DNA of 64,000 bases from Echiichthys vipera. Lineage: Eukaryota; Chordata; Actinopteri; Perciformes; Trachinidae. Of this stretch, positions 12,446-24,571 are shown piece after piece. Location: positions 31,508,074 to 31,572,073 of the forward strand of contig OY829653.1 in NCBI GenBank assembly GCA_963691815.1, read 5' to 3'. Within the stretch, counting starts at the first letter, position 1. Each line of letters begins with the position of its first letter. The position numbers and the translations under genes were made by a program. The notes beneath the pieces are model-generated. The model was not told the origin of the DNA. It searched no databases and saw nothing but the letters and a program-made list of their open reading frames with translations.

Positions 12446-14240
12446 ACATGGATGGCACATCTATGCTGCTACATACATTTAGCTGCTCACTTTAATAGCT
12501 CCTTCAGCACTTTTAGGCAGGCTTCAACTGTAGGTCACAGGCCACCAAATAATGTGTGTGATTTCTTTTAGCAAATCTCTCCACACATCCGACAAACATC
12601 CTATAATATTTTTTGTGGCATTTTGTGGGGAATTTTAATGCCACGGCTCGCCTCCCTACGTGCAAATATTCCACCAAAACAAGTTCCTTCCTGTCACTAT
12701 TTTGCAGAGGCACCGTCGCTGCATCAGGAGTTTAGCACCGCCCAAGACCAATGTGAATGCTTTAATTAAGAAATGCAAACAAGCCAGGGCGGGGTATTTT
12801 TCCCCGTTATCCTAGTATATATGCGTGGGGTAGCCAGACCTTACAGCAACACTGGAGTGGGGTGTAGCAAAGTGAGAATAGCTTTTCAACTTTTCTAGAA
12901 ACCTTCTAGATACTTAAAAACATGTCAATGTGTGTCACTCTACAACAAGTCACCCTCCCTTCTAGGCCCTCTTTATCAAGAGGAAGCAAATTAATGAGCA
13001 GGTACAGCGTGCAACACACTCCTTTCCTACAGCAGGTCGCCATGGTTACCAATAGACACCTTTCCCCTACAGCTGTTTTATACAATGCCCCTGTTTGCGG
13101 CCAGGCTGCAGCACTTAATACTGGACACATTTATAAATAGTTGTGGGGAAAAAGGGTCAAGGTTAATAAAATGTCCTTTTAACGTGTTATTATTATAGAA
13201 AAGTTTATGGTCTGAGAGCGATGTAAATCCTGAATTAAACAGTAACTTCTTGCATAAATTAGATCTCTCCCTCATGAGCAGATGCCATGTAAACATTCCC
13301 TCATCTTTCCCAAGTCATCGGAGCCTTGAAAAAGTCATGCATGGAGTCCCGGTGAATTCTCATTGACTGTGACACATCTGTGATTTAAATGGAAGACCTG
13401 TGTATCTCCGAAGTTTACCAACATCAAATATAAAACAAAACAAAAACCCCTCATTCCAGTGAGACCGCTTCACTGTTAAATATTTCAAAAACCTTCCCCC
13501 TTTTTCCTCTTGCCGGCAATCAGGAAACAATCTTTCCTTGTCTCTCCCCTACATCTTCAGGGACTCTGGGTACAGAGTGTGAGGGAAGATGTGTGAATGC
13601 AAGATGACTGCTCCAGATCTGATAGCGGATGGGTGTAGCTGGTAGAGGGCGGATTAATTGGAGATGTGACTGGCTTCTCCTGCGGAGGGAGAATGGGAGT
13701 GTGAGTGGCTCCCAGTAGCTCGGCGCATCACATAACCAGTGACCTAGAAAAGAAACACTGATCACTCCCTGGAGTTGACAGCAGAGAAGCTGCACTTTTT
13801 AATGAATGCTGCTGCTCAGCAGAGGAAACAGAGGCATTTTGTGTACGCGGGACAAGCAGCAGCAAATGTGACCCCGAAGTACTGAAGATAAATAGGCGCA
13901 GTGATTTACTGTGGAGTGCTTTGTTTGGATAAGGATGTAGATACAGATTAAATACATTTCATTCAATTCAAAATTGCAAGAGTGAAAATTGTGCTTTATA
14001 TTCTAACATTATATGACATCACAACCTTTCAGTGAAACGCTGAGTCATCACTGTAACAGAGCTTGTCATTTAAAAGACATAACCTGACAGCAGAGGAGAC
14101 AAAAAGTTTCGAGCCAGAACAAACAAATGGCAATCCACTGAAACACTCGAGCTTCTGAATCAATGACTTCTAATCTTACATGAACTTTTTATTCACACCA
14201 TCTGTTAAATAATGACACTCACACACACTTTCTTTTTATT
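12446..14240. other. Unique non-coding DNA
   Basis: No gene was supported. AT-rich sequence alternates with short GC-rich patches (13500-13800). No reading frame longer than about 90 codons shows a family motif. Possible conserved non-coding sequence cannot be judged without alignment. Confidence 0.4.
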
Positions 14241-14460
14241 CTGCAACTGTAAGCACTATATAAACATTTAATAAACACATTATCCAGTTGTACACATATA
14301 AGCATTTTAAGCATTTATTAACAACTGCTTCCTTTGAAAAACATTTTATAGTAATAAAATTGTGTTTTACAATTTTGCCATCCATTATCTGTTTTAAACA
14401 CTAACAACTACATTATAGTGTGTTATAAACCATTTATTACATGTTTATATACTGTAACTA
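14241..14460. mobile_element. Small palindromic MITE-like repeat
   Basis: The left end contains ACTATATAAACATTTAATAA. The right end read on the minus strand gives AGTATATAAACATGTAATAA. The two halves are therefore inverted copies over about 30 bp, separated by about 150 bp of AT-rich DNA. There is no coding content. No convincing target duplication was found. Confidence 0.45.
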
Positions 14461-14510
14461 TAGCTATGCTTCGATCTTGACAATCGAATTATCTGAAGTT
14501 TTCTAAAAAC

Positions 14511-14731
14511 AAGTGTGTTTCCATCCAACGGCTTTAAAACGAATAAAAACCGTAACATGCTGTTTTGTGATCAATTTGTGTATTGGCTAGATTTCAGACA
14601 TTTTAGGGTGTTTCCATTAATTTTTGCACTGAAGTGCACAACATTCAAGCAAACAAGCAAATAAAAGTTTGTTAGGCAAATCGGATCGCACCGTCTACCA
14701 AAAAATGTGTGGATGGAAACATGGCTTATGA
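14511..14731. repeat. MITE-like inverted repeat (GTTTCCATCCA ends)
   Basis: GTGTTTCCATCCAACG at 14517 is matched on the minus strand by ATGTTTCCATCCACAC ending near 14725. About 190 bp of AT-rich sequence lies between. It is common-looking fish repeat structure without coding capacity, and its boundaries are approximate. Confidence 0.4.
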
Positions 14732-14820
14732 ATATCTGCTTCCTCCTGCCCTTGTCTCATTATGGGCTGTCCATGTATTGAACACACAGACAAACTCCCA
14801 AAACACTGACATTACACTCT

Positions 14821-14990
14821 CGAGCCACTTTATTAGGTAGACATTGCTAGTCTGGGTAAGACCCCCTTTTACCAGTTTCAGTCTTAGTTCTTTGTGTCAT
14901 AGATTTAACAAAGTGCTGTAAACATCCCTCAGAAATGTTGGTCCATATGATACAATTCTCCAAATGCATGATTCCATTTGATATTAAATA
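14821..14990 (+). repeat. 5' half of a common vertebrate interspersed repeat
   Basis: Begins with CCACTTTATTAGGTAGACAT, followed by a CCCCCTTTTACC block, 'TTAACAAAGTGCTG' and 'GTTGGTCCATATGA'. This is the 5' portion of a widespread repeat known from fish and amphibian genomes. A separate fragment at about 36243-36400 corresponds to the part that normally follows. The superfamily is not certain to me. Confidence 0.6.
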
Positions 14991-16174
14991 TTAAGGTCAC
15001 AGTTCAATTAGATTTTTGTGTCAGCTCAGCCATTGTTAGACTATCAAGTGTGACGTCACTGGCATTTTTTTATTTTTATTTTTTTTAACATACCACACAA
15101 ACATCAAGTGAGCAATGTCTCAATGTTGCCCACTTGAAATTTTTGTTGATGTCATTTATCTTCGTGATAAACAACATATAATTTATAACACTAAGAACAG
15201 ACATTAGCCAGTGGATTTTGAAATCCACCTGCCACAGTTGTTTTTTACCAGCTCATTTTTTTGTGCCTAAAATAAAGGAAAACGACTCAGAAAATGCATA
15301 AGAATGTAAAAACCTGGAAGCACACAGAAATCCATTCTGAACATGAATCTTGTCTTCTTGATTGTTTCAGATTATGACTTGAAATTAAGAACTTAGTAAC
15401 CAAACTGATCAACTTTCAGACAACAATAACTGTGAGAGATCTATTTTCCCCTGAATTAAACAGCCGCCATTTATTACAACTAGGGATGGAACAATTTCAA
15501 TGTAATATTGCAATACAAAACGTAAGGACATGTGAAGGTCAGAACATTGGACGAATCTGTGTTTTTCAGCTGTAGTAACCATAAATGGGACATTGGACTT
15601 TCATAATTTAAGAATCCCTCCATCCAAAGTATATGTATACATTTTGTCCATCTTTCTCCTCCCTTTGTTGTTCCTCTGTGTCCTGTCTGGCTGATATTTA
15701 TCCTCTCCCTTCTCTTTCTCTGATATTCTCTGTTTCTGGCCCTCTCACCTCAGCCATTTGGATCTGAAATATTTTTAAGTAAATAGCTTTCTTAGTCATT
15801 GATGTGTATCCATTAAAACACTTGATTAGTGTAGTAATGGTATTTAAATAATTTTAATTGAAAATAAAGTACTGATTTAAAACACATTATTCAATTATTA
15901 AAGAGAACTGAGAGTCACCTCTGTCAGCAAAGATGTCAACTCCATAAGATGCAATATCACACAGAGTATGGCCGAGACACACCTGATAGCAATATTATTT
16001 CATGAATTTATCAGAAAATAGAAAGCTTACCAGTGCCTAAACAGCTTTCCTGGCTTTTTTTGAATCGAAGATATGAAACAGGGGTCCTTAGGATATAGCT
16101 AACCCTTTTTATGCCTGATTAAATTATGCTTTTGTACAACTCTGACAAAGATCTGGGACACACATTTAAAGTGC

Positions 16175-16221
<47 letters not shown>

Positions 16222-16288
16222 CAAAAATGATTGTAATAGTGCATTTTACAACTATGTTATCAGTAGGTATCTTTATTTTTAGATTCTA
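14991..16288. other. Unique AT-rich DNA with an AT microsatellite
   Basis: An (AT)n run lies at 16179-16217. At about 15482, CTAGGGATGGAACAATTTC looks like the terminus of a hAT of the TAGGGATG type, but no partner end was seen. Otherwise no feature is supported. Confidence 0.4.
16179..16217. repeat. (AT)n microsatellite
   Basis: About 19 uninterrupted AT dinucleotides just upstream of the LINE insertion. Confidence 0.95.
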
Positions 16289-16509
16289 AGAATTTGAACA
16301 CAGACACAAAGACTAAATTGGACAAACGAGGAAGAGGAAGAGAGACCCTGCCCGGAGGAAGCCCGGGGCCCCCGTCTGCAGCCAGGCCAAGACGGAGGGC
16401 TCGCCGGCGAGCGCCTGGTTGCCGGGTTTGCCACAGAGCCCGGCCGGGCACAGCCGGAAAAAGTGACGTGGCACCTCCCTCCTCTCCATCCCTTGGGCCC
16501 ACCACTCGC

Positions 16510-18499
16510 AGGAGGAACCACTTGGGTCTGGTGAGCTACTACACGGGTGGCAGTGAAGGTGAGGGGGCCTTGACGGACCAGACACAGTCATCAGACGCTG
16601 GCTCTGGGGACGTGGAATGTCCCCTCTCTGTCGGGGAGCTTGTGCGGGAGGTGGAGTACTACCAGTTAGATCTGGTGGGGCTTACCTCCACACACAGTCT
16701 CGGTTCTGGAACCGTACTCCTGGATAGGGGTTGGACCCTATTCTTCTCTGGAGTTGCCCAAGGTGTGAGGCGCCAGGCGGGTGTTGGAATACTCACAAAC
16801 CCCCGGGTGAGCGCCGCGGTGTTGTAGTTCACCCCGGTGGACGAGGGTCGCCTCCTTACGTCTGCGGGTGGTAGGGGGGAAAACTCTGACTGTTGTTTGT
16901 GCATATGCATCGAACAGCAGTTCAGAGTATTCGGCCTTCTTGGAGACCCTGAATGGAGTCCTGCATGGGGCTCTAGTAGGGGACTCCATAGTTCTGCTGG
17001 GAGACTTCAACGCCCACATGGGCAATGATTTAGAGACCTGGAGAGGCGTGATTGGGAGGAACGGCCTCCCTGATCTAAATCTGAGTGGTCGTCAGTTATT
17101 AGACTTCTTTGCTAGTTATGGATTGTCTATAACTAACACCATGTTCGAACATAAGGATGCTCATAAGTGTACGTGGTACCAGAGCACCCTAGGCCAAAGG
17201 TCGTTGATCGATTTTGTGATCGTATCATCTGATCTGAGGCTGCATGTTTTGGACACGAGTGAAGAGAGGGGCAGAGCTGTCAACTGATCACCATCTGGTG
17301 ATGAGTTGGGTCAGATTATGGGGGAAGATTCTGGACAAACCAGGTAAGCACAAACAAGTAGCGCGGGTGAACTGGGAACGTCTGGAGGAGGCCCCTGTCC
17401 AAGAGATCTTCAGCTCACACATCCAGCGGAGCTTTTCTGGCATCCCTGTGGAGGTTGGGGGCATAGAACCGGAGTGGGCAATGTTCAAAGCTTCCATTGC
17501 TGAAGCTGCAGCGGTGAGCTGCGGCCTCAAGGTCTTAGGTGCCTCAAGGGGCGGTAACCCTCGAACATCGTGGTGGACACCGGTGGTCAGGAAAGCTGTC
17601 CGACTGAAGAAGGAGGCCTTCCGGGATATGTTATCCCAAAAGACTCCGGAGGCAGTTGCAAGGTACCGACAGGCCAGAAGGGCTGCAGCCTTTGCTGTGT
17701 CAGAGGCAAAGCAGCGGGTGTGGGAGGAGCTCGGAGAAGTCATGGAGAAGGATTTTAGGGCGGCACCAAGGTGCTTCTGGAAAACCATTCGACATCTTAG
17801 GAGGGGGAAACAGGGAACCGTCCAAGCTGTTTACAGTAAGGACAGGACGCTGGTGACCTCAGCCGATGAGGTAATCGGGCGGCTGAAGGAGCACTTCGAG
17901 GAATTCCTTAATCCAACTAACACGCCCTCTTTTGTAGAGGCAGAGCTGGGGGCTGATGGGGAATCATTGTCAATATCTCTGGCGGAAGTCACTGAGGTAG
18001 TCAAACAACTCCACAGTGGCAAAGCCCCAGGGATTGATGAGATTCGTCCAGATATGCTGAAAGCTTTGGGTTTGGAGGGGCTGTCTTGGTTGACACGTCT
18101 CTTCAACATTGCGTGGAAGTCTGGGACAGTGCCAAGGGAGTGGCAGACCGGGGTGATGGTTCCTCTGTTTAAAAAGGGGGACCAGAGGGTGTGTGCCAAT
18201 TACATGGGTATCACACTACTCAGCCTCCCTGGTAAAGTCTACTCATAGGTGCTGGAAAGGAGGGTTCATCCTATAGTCAAACCTCAGATTGAAGAGGAAC
18301 AATGCAGATTCCGTCCTGGACATGGAACAACGAACCAGCTCTTCACTCTCGCAAGGATCCTGGAGGGGGCCTGGGAGTATGCCCATACAGTCTACATGTG
18401 TTTTGTGGATCTAGAGAAGGCATATGACCGGGTCCCTCGAGAGATACTGTGGGAGGTGCTGCTGGCGTATGGGGTGAGGGGGTCACTTCTGTGGGCAAC
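16510..18499 (+). pseudogene. Rex3-like EN-RT polyprotein, N-terminal part
   Basis: Encodes the APE endonuclease and the first half of the reverse transcriptase of the LINE. Endonuclease motifs: LVGLTSTHSLGSG (about 16670), SIVLLGDFNAHMGND (about 16985), TMFEHKDAH (about 17140), SLIDFVIVSSDLR (about 17203), STDHHLVMSW (about 17282). Linker and RT motifs: WVSE-type linker around 17560, LHSGKAPGIDEIRPDML (about 18008), WQTGVMVPLFKKGD (about 18141), ITLLSLPGKVYS (about 18210), then the RT box CFVDLEKAYDRVPR (about 18400). Breaks seen: a TAG at about 16825, a frameshift between 16830 and 16868, a frameshift near 17245-17287, and a TAG at 18246. The reading stops at 18495, where the inserted element begins. 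RTE proteins lack an RNase H domain, and none is seen. Confidence 0.9.
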
Positions 18500-18835
18500 A
18501 CAGTCTCACTCCCAATGCGTCAAAAACTGACGATTGGTCAGGGGCCTTTGGCGTTAGTTACTGACTAAAAAGGTCTCCTTAAACGTACAAACCCGACGCA
18601 GAGGGCTTTCAACTCATTCCAATGTAAGCCCGTGGCGATATTTGAAGTTTAGGGCTCTCCTTAAACGTCCATATTTGAAGCTCTGGGCTCTCCTTAAACG
18701 TCCATATTTGAAGCTCAGGGCAGTCCTTAAACGTATAAACCCGACGCAGGGGGCTTTTAACTCATTCCAATGTAAGCCCGTCTGCGCCGATATTTGAAGC
18801 TCGAGGAGGTTTAAGTTACAACTCAGTTGGGAATG
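18496..18835 (+). repeat. Left terminal inverted repeat with subterminal units
   Basis: After the terminal 20-mer, two blocks repeat. The first is CCTTAAACGTCCATATTTGAAG, present at 18658 and 18692 with variant heads at 18579 and 18724. The second is the block AACCCGACGCAG(A/G)GGGCTTT followed by AACTCATTCCAATGTAAGCC, present at 18590 and 18737. Subterminal repeat arrays of this kind are usually transposase binding sites. That role is inference. Confidence 0.85.
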
Positions 18836-19131
18836 CCACGGAGGTCGTATGTTAACTATCAATAAGGCGCTAAGGTTAGCGCACATGCTAACACGCTTTT
18901 TATTTATGCTATCTTGACAAAAAAATGCTACCTTATGTGATTTGTGTATTTCCGTCAGTATTAGGACATCTGTTAACTATTTATTTTGGTATCCAACGGT
19001 TCTTTTAAGAGCCATTTTCTTAATCCTTCTCCCTGTTACACTAATTTAATTTTCTGAGCTTTTGCTTTGTCATTTTGTCTCTTTGTCTTTACTTTGACTG
19101 TAGCCTTTGTTTGGTCTTCTATTTGTTAGTT

Positions 19132-19134
<3 letters not shown>

Positions 19135-19222
<88 letters not shown>
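19135..19222. repeat. (TC)n microsatellite, about 44 units
   Basis: An uninterrupted pyrimidine run ends eight bases before the ATG of the first exon of the KDZ-like gene. It could be in the 5' untranslated region or promoter of that gene. Confidence 0.95.
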
Positions 19223-19225
<3 letters not shown>

Positions 19226-19229
19226 TAAA

Positions 19230-22200
19230 ATGGCATCTGGGCCATCCCAAGTTTTGAATGAATGGTTGGAGGCAGGAAAAGCCCTGATAGACGAGTTGGA
19301 AGCAAAAAGGGTTAAGTTTCCCTCTAATGCAATTATTCATTTATTGACTTATCAATCACTGAAATGTACACTTCTACACATAACTGAAAAGGATGTGTGT
19401 GCCTGAGTATAGGCAAATTTATCACCTTATTTTTTTTACTTTTAGCCTCCGAAAAGAAAACAGAAAGGGACTAAAGTTTCCAGAGTTACCTTAGGGAAGA
19501 GGGACAAGAATGGGAACATTATAGCTCAACACTTTAGGAAGAATCGATCTGGTTAGTAAAATATAATACAGTTCTACTGTTAATCACAAGTTGGTCAGCA
19601 GTAATGTTTCTTGCATTATGTTTTGTGTTTATAGTTAAACCTTGTGGCGCTAGGAAGCCCCCAGAAGTGGAGGAGTTGCTGACAGATGACATTCCTCAAG
19701 ATGTCCTAAGTCTTGGTACGCATATTGACATGTGATAGCTTAAATAGCTTAAAGACGACCTTTATGTTTCCATTTAAAAATGTGAAATTTAGGCAACTGA
19801 CTTAAGTAGTAGCCGTGATTTTTTTATGCACATGCAGTAACAAAGCCATTATGGAAATGACTTTTCTGTCTTTAAATACACTGTCCTTTACATCAATTTT
19901 TGTGTTTTATTATTTTAGATCAACATCTTCAGAGACTAAAGTGGAGGAGACACCCACAATGTCAGCATGGACAAGAAAACAGCTAATGTCTGAAAAAGAA
20001 TTCAGAGCTGCAATGCCAGAGCTCTTGAAGTCGGATTTGGGCGCAGAGACTGTAACTCCACATTGCTGTCAGCAATGTAAAACAGCTGATGCTGGTTGGT
20101 GTGTAGTCAGAAAAGGGTAGGCTTGACACGGTACCAGATTGTAAAATTTTTCTGAATTTTGATATTTTCTGGGGGGTTTTGTTTGTGTGGATATTTTTTT
20201 TACAGGCAGAGCAGAGATGATAACTGTGCTTGGAACAACAGGAAGACAGAGAGTCTGCACAAGACCCTGGCAAAAAGATTTTTCAAAGTAAGAAGTCTTT
20301 ACTGCTAGTTAACATTTGTCATTTCATGGTCACATTCTGTGGGCTTGAATACTGGCATCACAGGTTAAAGGAGTGACAACTTTGTTCAGCTCATGTCCTG
20401 TGACTGGTGTGGTGTGGAGGCATGGCAGAGCCATATGTTGGTTGGCTGCTGGCTTGCTGGATCACTGTGTTTTTGTGCTGCATTGGCTACAAAAAATGAG
20501 CAGAACAATGGGCTTATGGTCCACTGACTCACTGCTACTGAGTTTAACAGTCCCTTCTCCTCACACCTTCCTCTGAAGAACATCCTCCCAACTAGCTGTG
20601 GCACACTTGACGGCCCCACTGGCGTGTGTTGTCATCATGACAACTCACAAAAATCACCATTAAGTGTTTTTGACATCAAATGACTGCAGCAAACAACTCA
20701 ATGTCCTTTCTATCCAATTAGCATTCGTATATACGTATTGCATTCTTTCACCATAAAATAGCCTTTGTTATAACAAGGACATAATTGTTTCATGAGGCAC
20801 ATAGTCTCTTTTGAGGACATACCTTTAAGAATATCCTCGTAAATTTGTGCTTGAATGTTTTGCATGTTGTCATTTAGGTTTTTCAATCATGATTAGAGAT
20901 ACACTCACTGATATTGTCCCCTTTTTTTAAAATAACATATTTTGTCTGATACTATGAAATATTTTTGGTGTATTAAATTCCAATAGATAGTTGTCCTACA
21001 TCTTAAGCCCCTGTCACACATGCACTGCAAACCTGAAACTATCTGAACATTTCCTGGTACAGCTGTGTGTGTACACAAATATCGGATTCAGTCGGACCGG
21101 GCATCAAATGAAGTTTACCCTCCTAGCTTAATAGTGCAAAGACTGGGTAATTCCAGAGTGTGCATATGTGTGAATACAGCTGCACGCTTCCCTTGCCTAA
21201 ACCAAACTAAGTAGTTACATTAAGTGTGAACACATCTAAGTGTGTGCTGCATGTGTGAAAAAGAAACTCGGGACTATCTCCGGACCTGATTCTCTGATAT
21301 TATTCTGGGTTCAAATGTGAAAACATCTTTATTCTCTTATCTCTAATGCCCTATGTTAACATACCTTTTTACGGATCACACCATGACTTATCTATGTTTT
21401 AGTTTTTTTTAAACATTCTAAATGGACTAAACAGAGAGCAGAAATCGAAGGAGCTAATCTTGAGAGTCTCAAGCAGGAGCTCAACATCTCTCTGGAGGAC
21501 ACGGAGGAATGGGTGTGTGACGTCCAGCAGTGGGCAGCCACTGGTATGTGTTATGGTCACAGGTGTATAGATTTGGTAGTCTTGCCCTACATTTCGCTAA
21601 ATGTTTTACAATACTATTTTTTATGGTCAATTTTGCTTGTTTCTGTTTTTCAAAAGAGACATGTAGCTCATAGTAGTAGTACTTGGGAGCTGACCAGGTA
21701 AATTCCACTTGATGTACAGTCTGACTGGATCAAGTATTTGTGTTTTCACTTACTGATTGTCTAGATCATTTTATGTTTGCAGTGTATATGTGAAAGGGGC
21801 TGAAGTGTTTTACTTTTGTCCCATCTGTTCTCTTTTCCAAAACAGTGGTGAGTCTTCGCCTGAAGAGGCGACTTTTTGACCAGGTTATGCTGGTCAGGCC
21901 TATGGAAGAAGAAAAAGTTATAATTGTGAAGGAGATGACCCAGCATTGCCAGTACCTGAGAAAGGCCTTGGACAAAGTATACAGCCTCCTTCGTCACACT
22001 CAAGAGAATATCACGAAACATAGTATGTAGTAGTACAGTCTCAGAGCTGGGCAGACAATCTGCATTTTAATGTTCATAAAGAGTTGCCTTATTTTCTATC
22101 TGATTATTGTTATTTATTTTTTTTACATTTTATTTTAGCACCTCCCAGAGAGCTGAGAGAAAAGGGATACAGGGGCTGCTCTGTTGTCTGCTGCACAAGC

Positions 22201-22361
22201 TGCACATTCTGCAGCAGAAACTGAGCGCAGTCACCAGCACTTACACCCATTTTGACACTGAACCCTCCTTTTTCATGTTGGAGGAAGACAATGAGGACGT
22301 TGAAGAGGACAGTGACCAGGAGGACAACAGCACTCCAGATATTTCAGAGGAAGAAATGTAA
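19230..22361 (+). pseudogene. Decayed multi-exon KDZ-like transposon gene
   Basis: Exons with matching splice signals and phases: 19230-19310 (starts MASGPSQVLNEWLEAGKAL), 19446-19551 (basic, PPKRKQKGTKVSRVTLGKRD), 19635-19715 (acidic, EVEELLTDDIPQDVLSL), 19933-20116 (contains HCCQQC), 20206-20287, and one from 20364 (GVVWRHGRAICWLAAGLLDH). Then about 700-1000 bp without a recognisable core domain. C-terminal pieces resume: 21433-21543 (RAEIEGANLESLKQELNISL, then EEWVCDVQQWA), 21654-21701, 21847-22022 (VKEMTQHCQYLRKALDKVYS) and 22138-22361 (LHKLHILQQKLSAV, then an acidic tail ending DISEEEM and TAA). Helical W- and KEMTQHC-type motifs resemble the C-termini of KDZ transposases. Phases at the last three joints do not match, and the expected catalytic middle is missing, so I call it defective. 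Family assignment is tentative. Confidence 0.55.
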
Positions 22362-23490
22362 AGCCTTTGAGGCTGTGATTCAGTTGTGGACATAAGGCCG
22401 CAGGCCGTGTGCCTTTTACATATTCACAGCTGTGATGATGTTCAGCACAACATCATTCCCTCGTGTGTGATATTGCTTTTATACATCCTTTCTACAAAGC
22501 ACCAGACTAGAACTGGACTGTGGCTAAGCAACACATAACCATTTGACTGTGCAATAGCTTGATACTTTGTGTAAGCTAGAAACTAACTGTTGTATAAAGT
22601 TTACATAACAGGTGACGAAAATTTTGCTCAGTTTTGGTCAGAGTGCTGTACTTGTTACTCGTGGAAGTTCAGTAAATGGCTGCATTTATATAGTGCCTAG
22701 TGCTGGACAGTGTGACCAATTATTTGTTTAAATATTTTAAAGATTCTGAAAGTTTTACAGTATATCACAGTGGGATGTGTTTTGTTTTGCATGAGAGTGG
22801 CATATTCTAATGTGAGTACATAGAATATAAAAACATAGCGTTTTGAAATGTAACATTATTCGTGTCACAAATTGTGGTGCCATGGTGTTCTGGTTCATCC
22901 AGTTTACCGGTGGCTCATTCAAACATTACTGTTATTACAAACGAGGTATTTTCATACATCTAACATGTCTGGAGATAATCTTTAAAAATATTGTATTTTG
23001 TATGTAATAACAACGTAGACATGAAGAATTAAGCCTCACAAATAAATGTCTAATCTACAGCTTTGTCTAGTGAATGTTGATGATATATTATTTATGAGTT
23101 ATTACAAAGCGAACAAATAGTTGGAATGCACAGATGCATCGTTTTCTATTGTTGCTATGGTGGTTGCCGAGCACGCTGCGGAAGCCGGAAGTGGCTATAG
23201 AGACGGAGCCAGTCCGCTGCATGCAAACCCTAATTTACTTAAAACTCATAAATATTGTTCAAACACCTAGCATCTGAACTGTTTCTTAACATAAAGACCA
23301 TATATATGAAGAGAAAACGGGAGTTAGGCTATATTCAATATTTAAAGTATACGACACATTATTTACTACCCTTTTTGCAAACCAGAAGACTGCATACCTA
23401 TTTCAAGAATTCATCTTTACTTTTTGTTGACATAGATCATCTTTATGTAATCTAAATACTAATACAGCTGTCCTAGATATATGATATATG

Positions 23491-23492
<2 letters not shown>

Positions 23493-23568
<76 letters not shown>
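23493..23568. repeat. (AT)n microsatellite, about 38 units
   Basis: Long uninterrupted AT run inside the 13-kb element. Confidence 0.95.
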
Positions 23569-23571
<3 letters not shown>

Positions 23572-24298
23572 GAACCCATTTATTTACAAACCGGAAGAAC
23601 TACAGAAAACTACAACTATGGCAGATAGTAGTACTTAGCGTTATTGCGCAGCTCATTGGAGTTGTAGTTCTTTAATTAAGGTTGTATTTTTCATAGAATT
23701 GGAAGTTGTAAATGTTGAAATGAGAATACATTGAGGAGTTTAAGGGCATAGTTAACACATTGATGTAATCAGATTTTTAAAATCAAATTATTTCATAGGT
23801 GAAAATTAATTTGACCCATAATTGACAAAACCCCAAATTGTTGATTGTACTCATGTTATAGCTGGGGTCAAGAGCTCTCTATAACAGTTGGTCCCATTTC
23901 TGTATTTCTTTTTATTGCAGAATTATAAGCCCTCAAACAGGCCCTGAGGTCAAGGTTCAAAGTTAATTATTTCAAAACAGGAGCCATGTAGAAGATTAAT
24001 ACTAACATATTATTACTCCCCAAGTCGAGCCCTTTCCAATGATGTATTTGGTTTAGCTCTACAGCAAAGTTTTAATTTTTTCATGTCATGGACTCAGGTC
24101 ATCCAAACCCTACATCCAGACAGCACTTTGAAGACTCTACACATAAAAGTTTCTTTGTTTGTTTGTTTCCTTCATTCTTTGTTTGTTTCTTTGTTGACTG
24201 ATGAGTCATCTTCATATATCACAATATTCACTGTGTATATGTTATTATTAGCCAATGCAAGCATTAAGAATGATGTTTTATGTATGACGCACAAATGC

Positions 24299-24379
24299 CG
24301 CACGCGCGCGCGCACACACTCACTCACTCACTCACTCACTCACTCACTCACTCACTCTCACACACACACACACACACAG
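24299..24379. repeat. Compound CG/CA/CTCA microsatellite
   Basis: A short CGCGCG run passes into CACA, then about ten CTCA tetramers, then CACA again. Confidence 0.9.
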
Positions 24380-24571
24380 TGCTTTATTTGATGATGTAGA
24401 TCAAATATCCTCAGCAACATATTATTACATATATAGATTATATGATTTTCAAACCTGTGACAAGCTTCAGCTGCTTGGTAACGAGCACATCATTAGAATC
24501 AGGTGTGTTGGACCAGGGAGAAACTTAAACATGCAGGACAGTGGCCCTCCAGGACTGAAATTTGGGGAAGT

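Larger units (their letters stand above)
22362..24571. other. Element interior, non-coding
   Basis: Sequence downstream of the KDZ-like gene. A possible polyadenylation signal AATAAA lies at about 23040. An (AT)n microsatellite is at 23493-23568, and a compound CG/CA/CTCA run at 24299-24379. A GC-rich patch at 23150-23225 stands out from AT-rich surroundings. No gene is supported. Confidence 0.5.

Noticed and set aside
18489..18496. Firm 8-bp target duplication for the 13-kb element
   Set aside because: Only 7 bases match when the terminal C is counted in the element; 8 requires assuming a lost C, so it was reported as 7 to 8.
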